From: Terriglobus roseus DSM 18391 | GTDB taxonomy: Bacteria > Acidobacteriota > Terriglobia > Terriglobales > Acidobacteriaceae | Assembly: GCF_000265425.1 (NCBI RefSeq) | Contig: NC_018014.1 | Span: 3,720,001 to 3,784,000, forward strand | Length of the DNA stretch: 64,000 nucleotides | Direction of reading: 5' to 3' | Position numbers and translations under genes: made by a program | The notes under the pieces: generated by a model | Databases searched by the model: none | What the model saw: only the letters and a program-made list of their open reading frames with translations | What the model was told of the DNA's origin: nothing | Part shown: positions 18,801 through 28,318 of the stretch, piece by piece | Layout: each line of letters opens with the position of its first letter | How positions within the stretch are numbered: the stretch's first letter is position 1

Positions 18801-19271
18801 GGCCACTCGTTTCTCGATTGGGTGTTCGAGTTTGTCCGCGAGTTCCAGAGTTAGCGTCTCTTCGCGCGGTTCCCTTGTCCACTCTTCTGAGCCCGGCGCG
18901 CTGGTCTTCAGCTTGTAGTCACCCCAAGCGACACGCACCGATAAAGTCTTGGCTTCTTTAGGGAGTAGTACGCTAACGCCAATTGAGCTTGGTAAATACT
19001 TTTGTTTTGCGGCGGCGCTTGGCTCCGGCTCGCTATCGTCGTCGCCTCCTGGTTCACCAGATGAATCGAGGTCATCGTCTGCCTCGGCATCGCTTCGTTG
19101 TTCGGGTGGCGCGTCAAGAGGCGCAAGGAATCCTGTTAGATACCAGCGGGAGGGCGACTGTGGCAATACTTCCACTTCGTTGCCCAGGCCCGTCTCAGGA
19201 CCTACAAGGTCAAGCTTAAGGGCTTCAACGAGTTTGCTTCGTACTTGGGCGGATGTCGTCTCTGCGGCCAT
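15882..19271 (-). CDS. drmA: DISARM helicase DrmA
   Basis: 1129 residues. An acidic linker (about 61-86) follows the N-terminal domain. The helicase core has Walker A FPTGGGKTEAYLG (432-439 for the P-loop), motif II IIQDELHLISGP, and late motifs GLDITRLGLMVVFGQPK and IQASSRVGRDPSRPG with the arginine finger. It also carries a Cys cluster (CPWCGTKF and CVNRDCDF), probably a zinc ribbon between the helicase lobes. DrmA is the superfamily-2 DNA translocase shared by all DISARM classes and partners DrmB. The gene lies between drmMI and drmB in the class 1 order, with an 8-base gap from drmMI. Confidence 0.95.
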   Translation of the reverse strand: MAAETTSAQVRSKLVEALKLDLVGPETGLGNEVEVLPQSPSRWYLTGFLAPLDAPPEQRSDAEADDDLDSSGEPGGDDDSEPEPSAAAKQKYLPSSIGVSVLLPKEAKTLSVRVAWGDYKLKTSAPGSEEWTREPREETLTLELADKLEHPIEKRVAKSGDKHGGLSIAMTILPVGTFGAEAGLNEGAKTISVFLVNRRTPKGDEIRDEAFAFQSELHLKADQPFLERPNTRGLLSDDWDENVADLQYRDVGEYAVGHNVAAAGNPREVRTCWIPEAQVERVAPANIEGVALGMDELGSLLDGAEARTKLMPLVVHYREWIEAQRAKVPTSPPRRAVTGKNLLDHASVAADRIEGGISLLADAECLKAFRLANQAMATAARRRFGPMQNMTVESVKPPQWRPFQIAFLLMNLPGIAEPENKDRRTVDLLFFPTGGGKTEAYLGLAAFSLILRRLRNPGITGAGLCVLMRYTLRLLTLDQLSRAATLICALELLREADTTLGDWPFEIGLWVGRAATPNEMGSKDRDHPETARRRTIAFWNDSSKPSPVPLEECPWCGTKFQKESFRLTANGRVNRDYPENLQIGCVNRDCDFTRDRPLPIVAVDEPMYRRLPCFVIATVDKFAGMPWTGKIAGFFGRVQRHDKSGFYGPMEPTKGNFLPGGHLLPPDLIIQDELHLISGPLGTMVGLYETALEELAVRGSVRPKIVASTATVRRADSQIQALFNRDQVDIFPPPGPDRRDSFFASTLKPEEGKTDTNPRLYVGIAAQGRSPKVAMLRVYLALLGAGQLSYQDLRKTSPNPADPYMTLVGYFNALRELGGARRLIEDEIRNRLERYGSRKRVGEAVGLFADREIAYEPVELTSRVDTSKVSEAKRKLGLSFEERNHADVAIATNMISVGLDITRLGLMVVFGQPKTSAEYIQASSRVGRDPSRPGLVVTLLNVHKPRDRSHYERFCAYHETFYRSVEATSVTPFSPRALDRGLAASLVALSRLGLELMTPPQGAMEVQNQRHALESVVQKFADRAFNHNKLSAADRERLRQTVRQRCGDLLDEWVKVVQDQKQVGAGLQYNPHEHGAGVPLLQDFLDPSLKNLPVGNWKMKFRANRSLRNVEPNVNMWVRSLEGFDLDED

Positions 19272-19279
19272 TGGTTCCT

Positions 19280-22200
19280 TTACTCAAACAAAGCAGGTTC
19301 TCTCACATCAATTTTGTCTACCTTGATGCGTTTCCTCGGAACGCGCACCGGACCAGCCGTTGCGAGGTTTACTTTCGAGCCTTGGATAGTGGCTCTTTCG
19401 ACGTTGAGCGACAACAGGCGCGCCAGAACATCATCGTGAAGCTTCTCCGGCCAACGCAAACGATACTTGGCCGGACGTGGTCGCGATGGTTGCGAGGAGT
19501 CATCATTGTCCTCCTCGTCAAACTCGGGGAAGAACTCACACGTCAACAGAAGCTCGTCCCAACGATACGCGCGGATCACAGCTTCATCCATCCGCTCATG
19601 CAGGTGACGCAATTCCACAATTTCTGGAGAGCGTTCGTCTGGACGGTGAAAACGATTGTATGTCTTGGTTAAACCTTCATCTTTTTCGAACATAAGTTTA
19701 GCTCGAAAGTCATAATACCTACGGCCAGCTTGCTCCAACTCCATGTTGACCTCGTAGTCTTGCGGAAATGGAAATGTTTCGAAGCAGTCCGATGGTGAAT
19801 ATGAAAGATCATCTTTGAGAGTTGAGCTAAGAAAGCGAGCCCAAATCTCGTGCACACGCGACTGCATAACGCAAAAGGCCGGGAAACTACTGATGTCGAA
19901 AACTGTGAGCTTTTGTGAGTAGATGTAGTTCGTCGGCAAGAATGCAAAGCTCAGATGACCGCTGACGCTCGAATTCGCGAGAACCTTGGAGGCCGATTTG
20001 ATCCGTTCGTAAAGTTCGGGCCGGTGTGCCTGATATGCCCACCACAACCGCTTTAGAGGGACGTTGTTCGGGTTGTCTCCAAGCACATCCCGGCCTGGCT
20101 TTACCCGCCTCCTCACGATCGCTTCAAGTTCCGGCCAAGGCGCCAGCTCCGTCTCTGACTTGATATCGCTCAAGAAAATTACATATCGGGGCGCTACTTG
20201 AGTCGGGCTGCTGTTTAGGTCTTCGCCACCGATATACGGAAATATGCGAGAAGCGCACTCTGGATTGGCTCTGATGACTTCGAGTCTAAGTGCGTCGGGA
20301 TTCGCCTCAGGGTCTTTGTCGTCGAAGAGAAAGCCTTGGCCATAGATCTTGCTTCCCAAGGAGAAATACGGTGATCCAACTAGTCGTTCAGGACTCTCAT
20401 CAACGTCACCGGCAATCAAGAAGGCGCTTATCCGGTCAACTGGTGAGCCATTGAGGAGGACCGGATTCACGGCGAAAGCTTTAGCAACATGAAGACGGCT
20501 TACGATGACCGCGGCTTCCCCGGGCCACCTCAACCTAACCTGCGCAGCATATATGGACCCGCCCGACCGAAGGATGGGTAAAAGAGAGCCTTCCCTTGTG
20601 TCGCCTTGTGCAATGGTGTTTGTTGCGATTAGCCCGAGGCAACCACCTTCTCTCAACAGAGAAAAACTGCGACGGAAGAAGTATCCAACAAGATCGCATA
20701 GATGCCCTGCTGGGGCGTAATTGCCTGTCAGCCACGCAAAATAATCCATCCCGTGACCTTCAGAAATCTTGGTTCCACCGTAGAAAGGCGGATTACCGAC
20801 AATCGCGTTGAAACCACGCTCGGCTCGTAGATCCCGGTCAAGCGCAAAGACCTCCGGGAACTCTAATTCCCAGTGAAACGGGGTAACGGGCTTTGCGCGC
20901 GCGCGTAACTGGGCTCCTACACTGTCTAAGCGAAGTCCCGCCTTGGTATCCGGTCTATTGCCAAAGGCCAAATCGACATCGTGAAGGAAAACTTGTCGTG
21001 CGTTCTCACGAGTCCGGGCATTCTTGCCGCTAAAGAATGCCGAAACCAGAACGTCACCGAGATTTCGAGCGATCTGAAGCTTCTCTTCAACCTTACCAAG
21101 TTCCTGCGAGAGCTGGGCGTAGGGCGTACCATCCTGCGCATTGAGAATCTTCCGCCGCCCTTCAGCGACGGACGCGATGTCCCGCCGGACGCGCTCGAGG
21201 ATGAACGTTTCCTTGGCCGGCGGCTCCCAGTGAAACGCGGCGGACTGTTTCGCGGAATAGCCCACTAGGGAGTCGCCATGGCGAAGGCTGTGGTCAAGGA
21301 ATGTAAATTCATGATCGCGCGCTAAGGTCGCAAGCCAAAGCGAGAGCTTGGCGAGATCAACCGCCATGACATTCCTGTCCACTCCATATAGGCAGCGTTG
21401 AGCGACCAGCCTGCGGGCGTGGAGCACTACATCTTCGTCGGGCGGCAAGTGAGGAGGGATAGGAGTCTGGTCGTGGCGATCCCACGCGGCGACCAATGCA
21501 TCTCCAAGCTGACGGCAAGCCTCCACGAGGAACGCCCCAGAGCCCATCGCAGGGTCGCAGACTTTGAGAGCGAGAATCTGCTCCGGCTTCGGATTCTCTC
21601 CGAGATTCTTGAGCACGGGAGCCAGCGCCGCCTCGACGATGGGTTGGGTCAGCGACCTTGGAGTGTAGTGCGAGCCGCTACGCCGCCGTTCTGCCGACGG
21701 CTGGAAGATCATGGCCTCTGCTGGAACGATGGTCGGCGTCACATTTTTCGCGATCCGCCTATCAAGGGCGGCCATGAGGTCATCGATGGAACTTGCCTCT
21801 TTGAGGGCCCGTTCCGCTTGCCCGGTCAGCTTCTGATCGGCCTCTTTCTTGAGCCAGTCATTCCGCTTAGATCCTACAACTGCGAGAGCTTCAGCGAGGT
21901 TGATGGTGATCGGTGCGCCGTTTCGCTTCTTCGGCTTCAACGCGATAGACGGCCCTTTAGCGACGTGCAGCTCGAATCCCATCATGGCTTCGTAGACACT
22001 GCCAATCTGTTCCACATCGAGATTCCGATAGCTGAGGCGTTCTCCGTCGAGAATAAGGAGCTGCCTCAGAACGCGATACAGGACGCCATCCGGAACTCGC
22101 GGCATCTGTATCTCTTCTGTCTTCGCATTTGGACGGCCTTCGAGAAACGGATAGCGGTCTGGATCGAAGAGGTATCCCTTGCGACCGGGAATGTTAAGCT

Positions 22201-23230
22201 TGGCGTGCCGAGCGCCTTTATAGATAAGCCGGAAAAGCACAACGAGCCTTGCCCATGCACCGTACCGCTGGTCCATCGTGTCTGGATGATGTGCCTCGTC
22301 CTCTCGCAGACGCTCAAACAATCCACCCACGGAATAACTGTTGATGAAGGTCTCGTCCGACGAGAGAAGGTCACGGTCCTCGGCATACAGGATGAAGACG
22401 AGACGAAGCAAGACGGTGAGAAGGCCGGCGTAGACCTGGTTCGGATCGTCGCGGAGCACCTCAGTGAGAACGCCGGTCTGATCGTGTGCGGACTGGAAGC
22501 CGCGCAACAGGTCGAACAGCGCCTCCATAACTTGTCCGGAGAGCTTGTTCGAGACGACGTTCTGGTGCTTCCGGCTGGCGATGAGCAGCGCTGGCAGGCG
22601 TTGATCCTGGGCAAGAGTAAACAGCCTCTCAGCCGAGAGAAGCATATGGAGAGCGGCAAGGATCGGACGGCCCGCAACCTGAGCCATGTCGGCAATCTTG
22701 AAAGTAATGTGTCCGCTGGATTCGCCCTTGGGAGCGTAGACCAGCCGAATCGCATCTGGACTGACAAGCAAGCCCGACGGAACGCCGGTTTCCCTCAATA
22801 GCCGCTCGAATTTGGCCTGCGGCGAGGCGTGCCAATGCCTCGGCTCCGGCGGCGGCACTGTGTCGAAGTCCGCACCTGTCTTGCAGACCAGCAAAAGTAG
22901 GCAGCCGGCATCCTTAACGACATAGTCGGGGTGAAGGATCTCTTCGTATCCGGGAACTGCAATCGTGAGAGATTCGTCCGGACCCTCTAAATCCTGAGGT
23001 CGCCATCCAAGGACACCGGTTGCGAACTTTGGAAAATCCGTCAATTTGAGAATAGGGGTGCCATCGGACTCCTGAGGAAGGACTGCCAGGAATTCCTTAT
23101 ACAGTGGTACGAAGTTTCGGTTGATCGCGGCTCCCGCTTCCAGCAGTGCTGGAGTTGAGACGACCACACCGACCGGCTGCACATACCCGAGCCATTCCTG
23201 ATGAGAGACTGCTGTTGCATCGTAAGCCAT
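19280..23230 (-). CDS. drmMI: DISARM class 1 adenine methyltransferase DrmMI
   Basis: 1316 residues. A long N-terminal part, including a PD-(D/E)xK-like and helical region as in type IIL/BREX-type methylases, leads into the SAM site DPAMGSGAFLVEA (559-571) and the gamma-class N6-adenine motif NPPF (813-816). The C-terminal third resembles a target recognition domain. DrmMI marks host DNA so that the DrmABD machinery does not attack it. Its presence instead of the C5-cytosine methylase DrmMII defines class 1. A 467-residue frame on the opposite strand (21398-22801) is a shadow of this gene. Confidence 0.93.
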   Translation of the reverse strand: MAYDATAVSHQEWLGYVQPVGVVVSTPALLEAGAAINRNFVPLYKEFLAVLPQESDGTPILKLTDFPKFATGVLGWRPQDLEGPDESLTIAVPGYEEILHPDYVVKDAGCLLLLVCKTGADFDTVPPPEPRHWHASPQAKFERLLRETGVPSGLLVSPDAIRLVYAPKGESSGHITFKIADMAQVAGRPILAALHMLLSAERLFTLAQDQRLPALLIASRKHQNVVSNKLSGQVMEALFDLLRGFQSAHDQTGVLTEVLRDDPNQVYAGLLTVLLRLVFILYAEDRDLLSSDETFINSYSVGGLFERLREDEAHHPDTMDQRYGAWARLVVLFRLIYKGARHAKLNIPGRKGYLFDPDRYPFLEGRPNAKTEEIQMPRVPDGVLYRVLRQLLILDGERLSYRNLDVEQIGSVYEAMMGFELHVAKGPSIALKPKKRNGAPITINLAEALAVVGSKRNDWLKKEADQKLTGQAERALKEASSIDDLMAALDRRIAKNVTPTIVPAEAMIFQPSAERRRSGSHYTPRSLTQPIVEAALAPVLKNLGENPKPEQILALKVCDPAMGSGAFLVEACRQLGDALVAAWDRHDQTPIPPHLPPDEDVVLHARRLVAQRCLYGVDRNVMAVDLAKLSLWLATLARDHEFTFLDHSLRHGDSLVGYSAKQSAAFHWEPPAKETFILERVRRDIASVAEGRRKILNAQDGTPYAQLSQELGKVEEKLQIARNLGDVLVSAFFSGKNARTRENARQVFLHDVDLAFGNRPDTKAGLRLDSVGAQLRARAKPVTPFHWELEFPEVFALDRDLRAERGFNAIVGNPPFYGGTKISEGHGMDYFAWLTGNYAPAGHLCDLVGYFFRRSFSLLREGGCLGLIATNTIAQGDTREGSLLPILRSGGSIYAAQVRLRWPGEAAVIVSRLHVAKAFAVNPVLLNGSPVDRISAFLIAGDVDESPERLVGSPYFSLGSKIYGQGFLFDDKDPEANPDALRLEVIRANPECASRIFPYIGGEDLNSSPTQVAPRYVIFLSDIKSETELAPWPELEAIVRRRVKPGRDVLGDNPNNVPLKRLWWAYQAHRPELYERIKSASKVLANSSVSGHLSFAFLPTNYIYSQKLTVFDISSFPAFCVMQSRVHEIWARFLSSTLKDDLSYSPSDCFETFPFPQDYEVNMELEQAGRRYYDFRAKLMFEKDEGLTKTYNRFHRPDERSPEIVELRHLHERMDEAVIRAYRWDELLLTCEFFPEFDEEDNDDSSQPSRPRPAKYRLRWPEKLHDDVLARLLSLNVERATIQGSKVNLATAGPVRVPRKRIKVDKIDVREPALFE

Positions 23231-26200
23231 CAGTGTCCCCCTTCCGAAGCAGGCCAGAGATAGACGATGCCGACCGGCTCGATACGCGGCGCACTCCGAA
23301 TCCGATAGATGTCTTTGATCCTGTCGGGTTCGTCCTTTAACTCGCTCTCCAGCTTATCGAGACGACTGTTCCAGTGGCGACGGTCTGCGTTCAACTGCCG
23401 CAACTCTTCGTCTCCAAACTTCAGCACGCGCTGGCTGTCCTCCAGCTTTTTCTCCAAGATGTGCTTTTTCTGTGACTCCAACAGAGTCCGCATTTGGCGT
23501 GACTCATCTTCGCCACGTTTGGACAACTTCTCGGTAGCCTCCTTGGCGTACTCCAGTCCGCGTTCCTGGAGATGAGGAAGCAATTCGTTGATGTCGCGGC
23601 TGACAGCGTGCCGCAGAGTCGCTTCGATAGTTTCGTTGGGAGTGCCGCTTGAGAGAAGAGCCTTCTCCAGGAGATCCATCGTCTTCAGTTCCGCCTCTCG
23701 TGCATAGGGCAAGAGTGGCGATTTCCGAATGGCGGGATCGGTCCATCGCGCAGTGACGACAATGATTTCTTCGTGGAGACGCGCCGCACCCGGTCCGTAA
23801 AGAGCGAGACGACCAAGCAGCAGGACACGAGGGATCGCATCGCGCGTCTGCGCTAGACATGCTCGCGAGAGGTCATGGTGAACGAACCCCTGTGAGAGGA
23901 ATCGACCAAGAAGACGCTGAACCACTCTCTGTTCAAGATGAAGCTGAACGACTTCGTCGGTCACAATCCCCGGATCTTCAAAGACGATGGGACGAATCGG
24001 AGAGGTTCGACGCCATTCAAAAAGCCGTTGATCGCGAGGTTTGGGTATGCGGAGGCTATCCATCGTCTCAGCCCAGGAGGATTGGGTATCGTCCAATTTC
24101 GGCAAGACGAATTTCCCATTGCCGGTCGCAACCAGCGGCGGTGCGTTCAACAATTCCAGGGCGCAGGATATGGCCGCTCGGAAATGGTCCTCATCGAGAC
24201 CCACTTCTCTTTGCGAACGCTCCATCATTGACCGGAGTTGGTCGATTGATACCCGCAGCTCGTTTTGGCGTTCCCTGGTTGATTCAAGCTCTTCATTGAT
24301 GTTCCCCGACTTCTCATCGTCGAGTTGAGCTGATTCGATCTCGCGTTCGAGCTGATCGATTTCTCTGCGCCTTATGCCATGCTTCAGGAGTTCGTCCAAC
24401 TCGTCATCGATGACCTGCGAGAGACTGCCGAGTTCCTCTCGGATCGTCTTCGTCTTTCGGACGACCGTTTCAAGGATGCGGTCTTCGGGACGCTGCTCGT
24501 ATACAAAGTAGTAGCAATAGACCTCCGACGCCGGCTGCAACTTGCGGTCGATGCGGCCGTTCCGTTGCTCCATTCTGCTCGGATTCCACGGGACATCGAA
24601 GTGAAACAGGTGACTGCAATGTGCCTGGAGGTTCAACCCCTCACGGGCAGCATCGGTAGCGATCAGAATCCGGACCGGGTGAGTGTCGGGGTCCGCATTG
24701 AACGCTTTCTTGATTTGATCGCGCTCATCGCTTGGAGTTGAGCCTCGGAAGGTTCTGATACGCGGGAGGGGATCGTCGGTATCTGCGATTGCCGCACGGA
24801 GCGATTGCTCTAGGTAACGAAGTGTGTCTTCATACTCGGTGAAGATGATGATTCGTGTTCGGTTCCAAATTCGCCGTGAACACATCTTCGACCTTATCCA
24901 TTCGATCAGCGTCTTAACTCGGGCGTCTGGAACGAACCTGTGCGCTTCGGCCAACTCTGACATCTGTCTGAGAAGATCTTGTTCGCGCGAGTCCTCCTGA
25001 GCCGGGAGAACAGCGGCAGTCGCTTTCTCGAATTGCAACTCCTCTTCAGCCGCGAGATCCGGTCCGTTGACGAGTGCCCTTTCGTCGTCGCTACTGACTC
25101 CGCCTTTCAGCAGGTCAAGATCACTCCGCCCAGGGTTTGAGGTCGGCATTAGGTTCTTCCGCTGCTTCTCCACAGTCCGCTGATGGACCTTAAGCGTCCG
25201 CGCGAATGCTTCGATAGAGGAGAAAAGTCTTTGCTGCAACCCGCAAATGAGAAGTCCGGACGCTGCTTGCGCCTTCTTGGTGTGATTCACAAGGCGTGCC
25301 TCTCGGGCCTCTTGGTATTCCGAAAGGAGAGCTGCGAGTCGGAGTTCTGGAGTATCGAGGGGCAGGTCACGGAGCGTGATTTGATCAACGATCCGCTTTG
25401 GAAAGCCTCCTTGGATCTCTCGAAGGTCTTCTTTGATCCTCCTCACCATGACGTCTTCGCGATTCTGCTTTGTGACCTTCACTCCACGGCAAAAACGCTG
25501 AGGATCGAGGATCTCCAGAAGTGCCGAGAAACTGTTTGAATGCCCGTTGTGCGGTGTAGCGGAAAGGAACAACCGGTGTTCGAAACACGGCGCGAGAGCC
25601 CGAACTGCGTGGGTAGTTTGAGAGTCGATGGCATATTTCTGCCCGCCAGCAGGCGCCGCATGATGCGCTTCGTCAAGTATGAGCATTGTCCCAGGCCGAA
25701 AGGTCCCGAGCCAGTCACGGAGGCTTGCCGTGTACGCCTCGTCAATGAGCAGACGGTGGGAAATGAGAAAACGAGAGTGTGTAGACCAGGGATTGACACT
25801 GAATCCCCGCTCCCTTCGGACTTTCTGGACATACTCTTTGTCGAGGATCTCGAACTGAAGACCGAACCTGGAGGCCAATTCTTCCTGCCATTGCAGCAGC
25901 ATCGAAGGGGGACAACTGACGACTATCTCCCTTATTTTCTTTCGCAGAAGCAGTTCACGTGCAATCAGTCCAGCCTCAATCGTCTTGCCGAGTCCCACGT
26001 CGTCCGCTATGAATAGGTTGACCCTTGGCAAACGTAGAGCTTTCCGAAGCGGTTCCAATTGGTACGGGTCTAATGTGATCCCGGCCCTAAAGGGGGATTG
26101 CAGGAGCCTTGGATCGGTCGAAGTGACGCAGTTCCACCGCAACGTATTAAGGTATGCCGCGAAGCGGGGGGCCGGATCAAAACCTCGATCAGCTATTTGC

Positions 26201-26427
26201 GACCAGTTCTCAGCACTCCGTATCTCAGCATCTAGTTCGTTCTCCCAGAGGACGTTCAGCAATTGTCCCTGAGCGTCGTCATCAACGCACGACATCTTTA
26301 CAAGAGTGGCTTCATCTTGTGCTGGCGGGCCGATTACCTGTTCTACAAGATAGAGCCGTTGACGAACATGGACGATTTGCCCGATCTCCGGAAGAGTCTG
26401 AGACTGGCTGAAAGGAACATTCATCAC
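23230..26427 (-). CDS. drmD: DISARM SNF2-family helicase DrmD
   Basis: 1065 residues. Superfamily-2 SNF2 core: Q-motif-like LDPYQLEPLRKAL, Walker A DDVGLGKTIEAG (142-153), DEAH box LDEAHHAAPA (252-255), SATPHNGHSNSF (motif III), and TDAAREGLNLQ and QRNGRIDR in the second lobe (motifs V and VI). The C-terminal 300 residues are coiled-coil-rich. DrmD together with DrmMI marks class 1 DISARM. It is first in the operon, and its stop overlaps the drmMI start by one base (TGATG). The promoter must lie in 26428-26560. Confidence 0.93.
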   Translation of the reverse strand: MMNVPFSQSQTLPEIGQIVHVRQRLYLVEQVIGPPAQDEATLVKMSCVDDDAQGQLLNVLWENELDAEIRSAENWSQIADRGFDPAPRFAAYLNTLRWNCVTSTDPRLLQSPFRAGITLDPYQLEPLRKALRLPRVNLFIADDVGLGKTIEAGLIARELLLRKKIREIVVSCPPSMLLQWQEELASRFGLQFEILDKEYVQKVRRERGFSVNPWSTHSRFLISHRLLIDEAYTASLRDWLGTFRPGTMLILDEAHHAAPAGGQKYAIDSQTTHAVRALAPCFEHRLFLSATPHNGHSNSFSALLEILDPQRFCRGVKVTKQNREDVMVRRIKEDLREIQGGFPKRIVDQITLRDLPLDTPELRLAALLSEYQEAREARLVNHTKKAQAASGLLICGLQQRLFSSIEAFARTLKVHQRTVEKQRKNLMPTSNPGRSDLDLLKGGVSSDDERALVNGPDLAAEEELQFEKATAAVLPAQEDSREQDLLRQMSELAEAHRFVPDARVKTLIEWIRSKMCSRRIWNRTRIIIFTEYEDTLRYLEQSLRAAIADTDDPLPRIRTFRGSTPSDERDQIKKAFNADPDTHPVRILIATDAAREGLNLQAHCSHLFHFDVPWNPSRMEQRNGRIDRKLQPASEVYCYYFVYEQRPEDRILETVVRKTKTIREELGSLSQVIDDELDELLKHGIRRREIDQLEREIESAQLDDEKSGNINEELESTRERQNELRVSIDQLRSMMERSQREVGLDEDHFRAAISCALELLNAPPLVATGNGKFVLPKLDDTQSSWAETMDSLRIPKPRDQRLFEWRRTSPIRPIVFEDPGIVTDEVVQLHLEQRVVQRLLGRFLSQGFVHHDLSRACLAQTRDAIPRVLLLGRLALYGPGAARLHEEIIVVTARWTDPAIRKSPLLPYAREAELKTMDLLEKALLSSGTPNETIEATLRHAVSRDINELLPHLQERGLEYAKEATEKLSKRGEDESRQMRTLLESQKKHILEKKLEDSQRVLKFGDEELRQLNADRRHWNSRLDKLESELKDEPDRIKDIYRIRSAPRIEPVGIVYLWPASEGGH

Positions 26428-26566
26428 GATTGGAGGAAGAGATGGCTTCGGCTGGAAGCGTTGAGACGTTTAGGCGTTAACACTGTTTCTCCTCTGCTCT
26501 CGTGCTACAGGGTGGGTACCGGAGTTCATCGCAAACTCCGTTTCTCAACGCTTCAATCGTGTCACA

Positions 26567-26812
26567 TTAACTGTTTCTTCGGCTATGACTCATTTGGCAC
26601 GGGCTTTTAGAGAGTTCATCCCACCGAGTTGTCCATCTCGGCAAGCGATGCTCCGCTCTGAGCTTCCAGGCCGCCTCCTTTGAAACGGCACCGAGAATGC
26701 GGATGGTATTGAGCCCGAGGGTCGCATTGAACCAGTCCGTGGCTCTCCACGCCCGTTCTCGCTTTTCACGGTCCAGCGTCTCCCTCATCGGCTGCCAAGA
26801 CGTTACCGGCAT
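26567..26812 (-). CDS. Short orphan frame, possibly truncated by mini-element A1
   Basis: 81 residues from the first ATG (RERAWRATDWFNATLGLNT...), charged and helical. The frame stays open upstream into the A-type element that begins at 26827, so the true N-terminus may have been lost when the element inserted. No family was recognised. It may be a gene remnant rather than a working gene. Confidence 0.35.
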   Translation of the reverse strand: MPVTSWQPMRETLDREKRERAWRATDWFNATLGLNTIRILGAVSKEAAWKLRAEHRLPRWTTRWDELSKSPCQMSHSRRNS

Positions 26813-26826
26813 CGCAAGCTGCCAAT

Positions 26827-27025
26827 TGTAGTTTGAGGAATTCTCTGTCGCGAAATTGAGGTGCTATTTGTCGCTTCCACTGCAGCTTCATGCCTGGCTA
26901 ACGAGTCCGGCATAGGCTTTGAACGCCTCTGATCACGCATTCACGCGCTCAGCGGCGATCCATTCCCCTTCAGCCTGCGACAGAGAGCGCCACAAACTTC
27001 CGACAACCCAGCACCTCACGCTACA
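26827..27025. mobile_element. A-type mini-element, copy 1 (TGTAG...CTACA)
   Basis: 199 bases with inverted ends: the left end TGTAGTTTGAGGAATTC pairs with a right end whose complement begins TGTAGCGTGAGG. Each end carries two further TGTCG-type sub-repeats about 18-20 bases apart. There is no coding capacity. Two other copies (213 bases at 37448-39355 when the inserted IS is removed, and 209 bases at 46053-46261) share the design. TGT...ACA tips with internal repeats are typical of Tn7/Tn552-like transposase sites. I saw no target duplication. Confidence 0.65.
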
Positions 27026-27028
27026 GAT

Positions 27029-27165
27029 CTGAAGCAGCGAAGAGTCATCGACCTGCTACCGGATCGTGAGGCCGGGACCGTTGCGCGCTGGTTGGAACAG
27101 CATCCTGGAGCAGAGATCGTCAGCAGGGACCGGGCCAGTGCTTACCGGCGAACGGCTGCCGCGTT
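27029..27165 (+). pseudogene. ISL3-family transposase fragment
   Basis: About 45 codons ([29 protein letters not shown]) match the catalytic region of the intact ISL3 transposase at 37533-39104, where the same block reads VVDLLPTRDTAAVAAW and VVSRDRASSFAD. It is not identical, so it comes from a different ISL3 element. Both flanks are lost. It directly abuts the right tip of mini-element A1. Confidence 0.7.
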
Positions 27166-27250
27166 ATCCCATTGGCTATCGGGTGGTCAAGGCGATTCCG
27201 TCAGTCTGATGACTTTGGCGCACAGGACGCATACCAGCCGCAGCACGATT

Positions 27251-28318
27251 TCAGCCTCGTCTACGCACAGAAGCTTCATTCTCGTTGCAGATCCGGCACG
27301 CCCGGGTCCCATCTAAATGGGCCCGTGGCATGTCCATCGTCGGCATAGTTAATGTTTGGGACGGAGCTAGTGCCCTGATCTCTCGGAGCAGCTCGGGCTT
27401 CGACATTGCATACATGGCCCCTCGAGCACCGGCGAAGCCGCAGTTCCAGCTGCCCAGCTTCTGGGCGAATGCGAGAGCTTCAAGCACTTTTGCTTTCGTC
27501 AACGCCTGCAACCCTGACAGCCCGTTCTGGCAGGTGAGTTCAACGAGCCCTGCGGTTGCCCAGTCGCCGGCACCACACGTGTCCACCACAGTGTCGCGCT
27601 TTGGGGCATGCAGATGATACCAAGAACTTGGTGAATCCTTCTGCTTGTATCGGAACCGCAGTCCACCACGGCCCAGTGTTTGGAGTTCTAGCATACGAAC
27701 TGCAGGCCAGTAGGTCTCCTCCAATTCAGGGAAGCGTTCATGGGAGTACTTTACGATATTCGAGACGGCCAGCATCTTGTAGAACAAATGATCGATCTTG
27801 CTCGTCGATGGTTCGAAGACCACAATCTTGCCAGCGTCATGGAATCGATTAGCAACTTCTACCGCACCAGGAGATGCTCGATCTACGAACAGAACATCGC
27901 TCGTAAGGATCGCTGGCATATGTTCCTGTAATGAAGAAATGGTCACAGGCTGGTACGAAGGCAACCGTTCCCCGCAGAATGGGCAGGCGAACGAAAATGA
28001 GTGGAAGGGGATGCCTGCGGAATCTAACCGCAAGCGCTCCACTATGACCGGAGCGGCGGCAGTCGGGCTGATGTTAAGCAACGGAAGCTTGACACCCCAG
28101 GCTTGAAGGTCTTTCGCAATGAGATCTGAACTCTCGTCCCGTTGGAGGCGGCCGATCGGTGTTGCATTCCAACCCAACGTGGCCAGAATGGCAAGAACAT
28201 TACCACAAGTTCCGCCAGCGGACGGACGGGGGTGCTCCTGGCCCTCTGGGACAAGAAGATCAAGCGCTATCAGGCCTATCCCAGCGATCTTCTTAGACTT
28301 TCGCGTTCGCGGCGCCAT
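27251..28318 (-). CDS. PfkB/ribokinase-family kinase with split Cys motif
   Basis: 355 residues, last gene of a five-gene operon. The PfkB fold is visible from [16 protein letters not shown] (first signature, 35-50) and [13 protein letters not shown] (246-258; GAGD 249-252 holds the catalytic Asp). Two CxxC pairs are unusual: CPFC (112-115, in an insertion) and CRIC (341-344, at the C-terminus). Together they could bind one zinc. PfkB kinases phosphorylate sugars, nucleosides or sugar phosphates. The start overlaps the preceding gene by 26 bases. Neighbouring PRTase-CE-like, SIS and HAD genes suggest action on a phosphoribosyl or sugar-phosphate compound. Confidence 0.75.
   Translation of the reverse strand: MAPRTRKSKKIAGIGLIALDLLVPEGQEHPRPSAGGTCGNVLAILATLGWNATPIGRLQRDESSDLIAKDLQAWGVKLPLLNISPTAAAPVIVERLRLDSAGIPFHSFSFACPFCGERLPSYQPVTISSLQEHMPAILTSDVLFVDRASPGAVEVANRFHDAGKIVVFEPSTSKIDHLFYKMLAVSNIVKYSHERFPELEETYWPAVRMLELQTLGRGGLRFRYKQKDSPSSWYHLHAPKRDTVVDTCGAGDWATAGLVELTCQNGLSGLQALTKAKVLEALAFAQKLGSWNCGFAGARGAMYAMSKPELLREIRALAPSQTLTMPTMDMPRAHLDGTRACRICNENEASVRRRG

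Noticed and set aside
21398..22801. 467-codon plus-strand frame
   Set aside because: Lies wholly inside drmMI on the opposite strand, has no domain pattern, and arises from the codon bias of the real gene.
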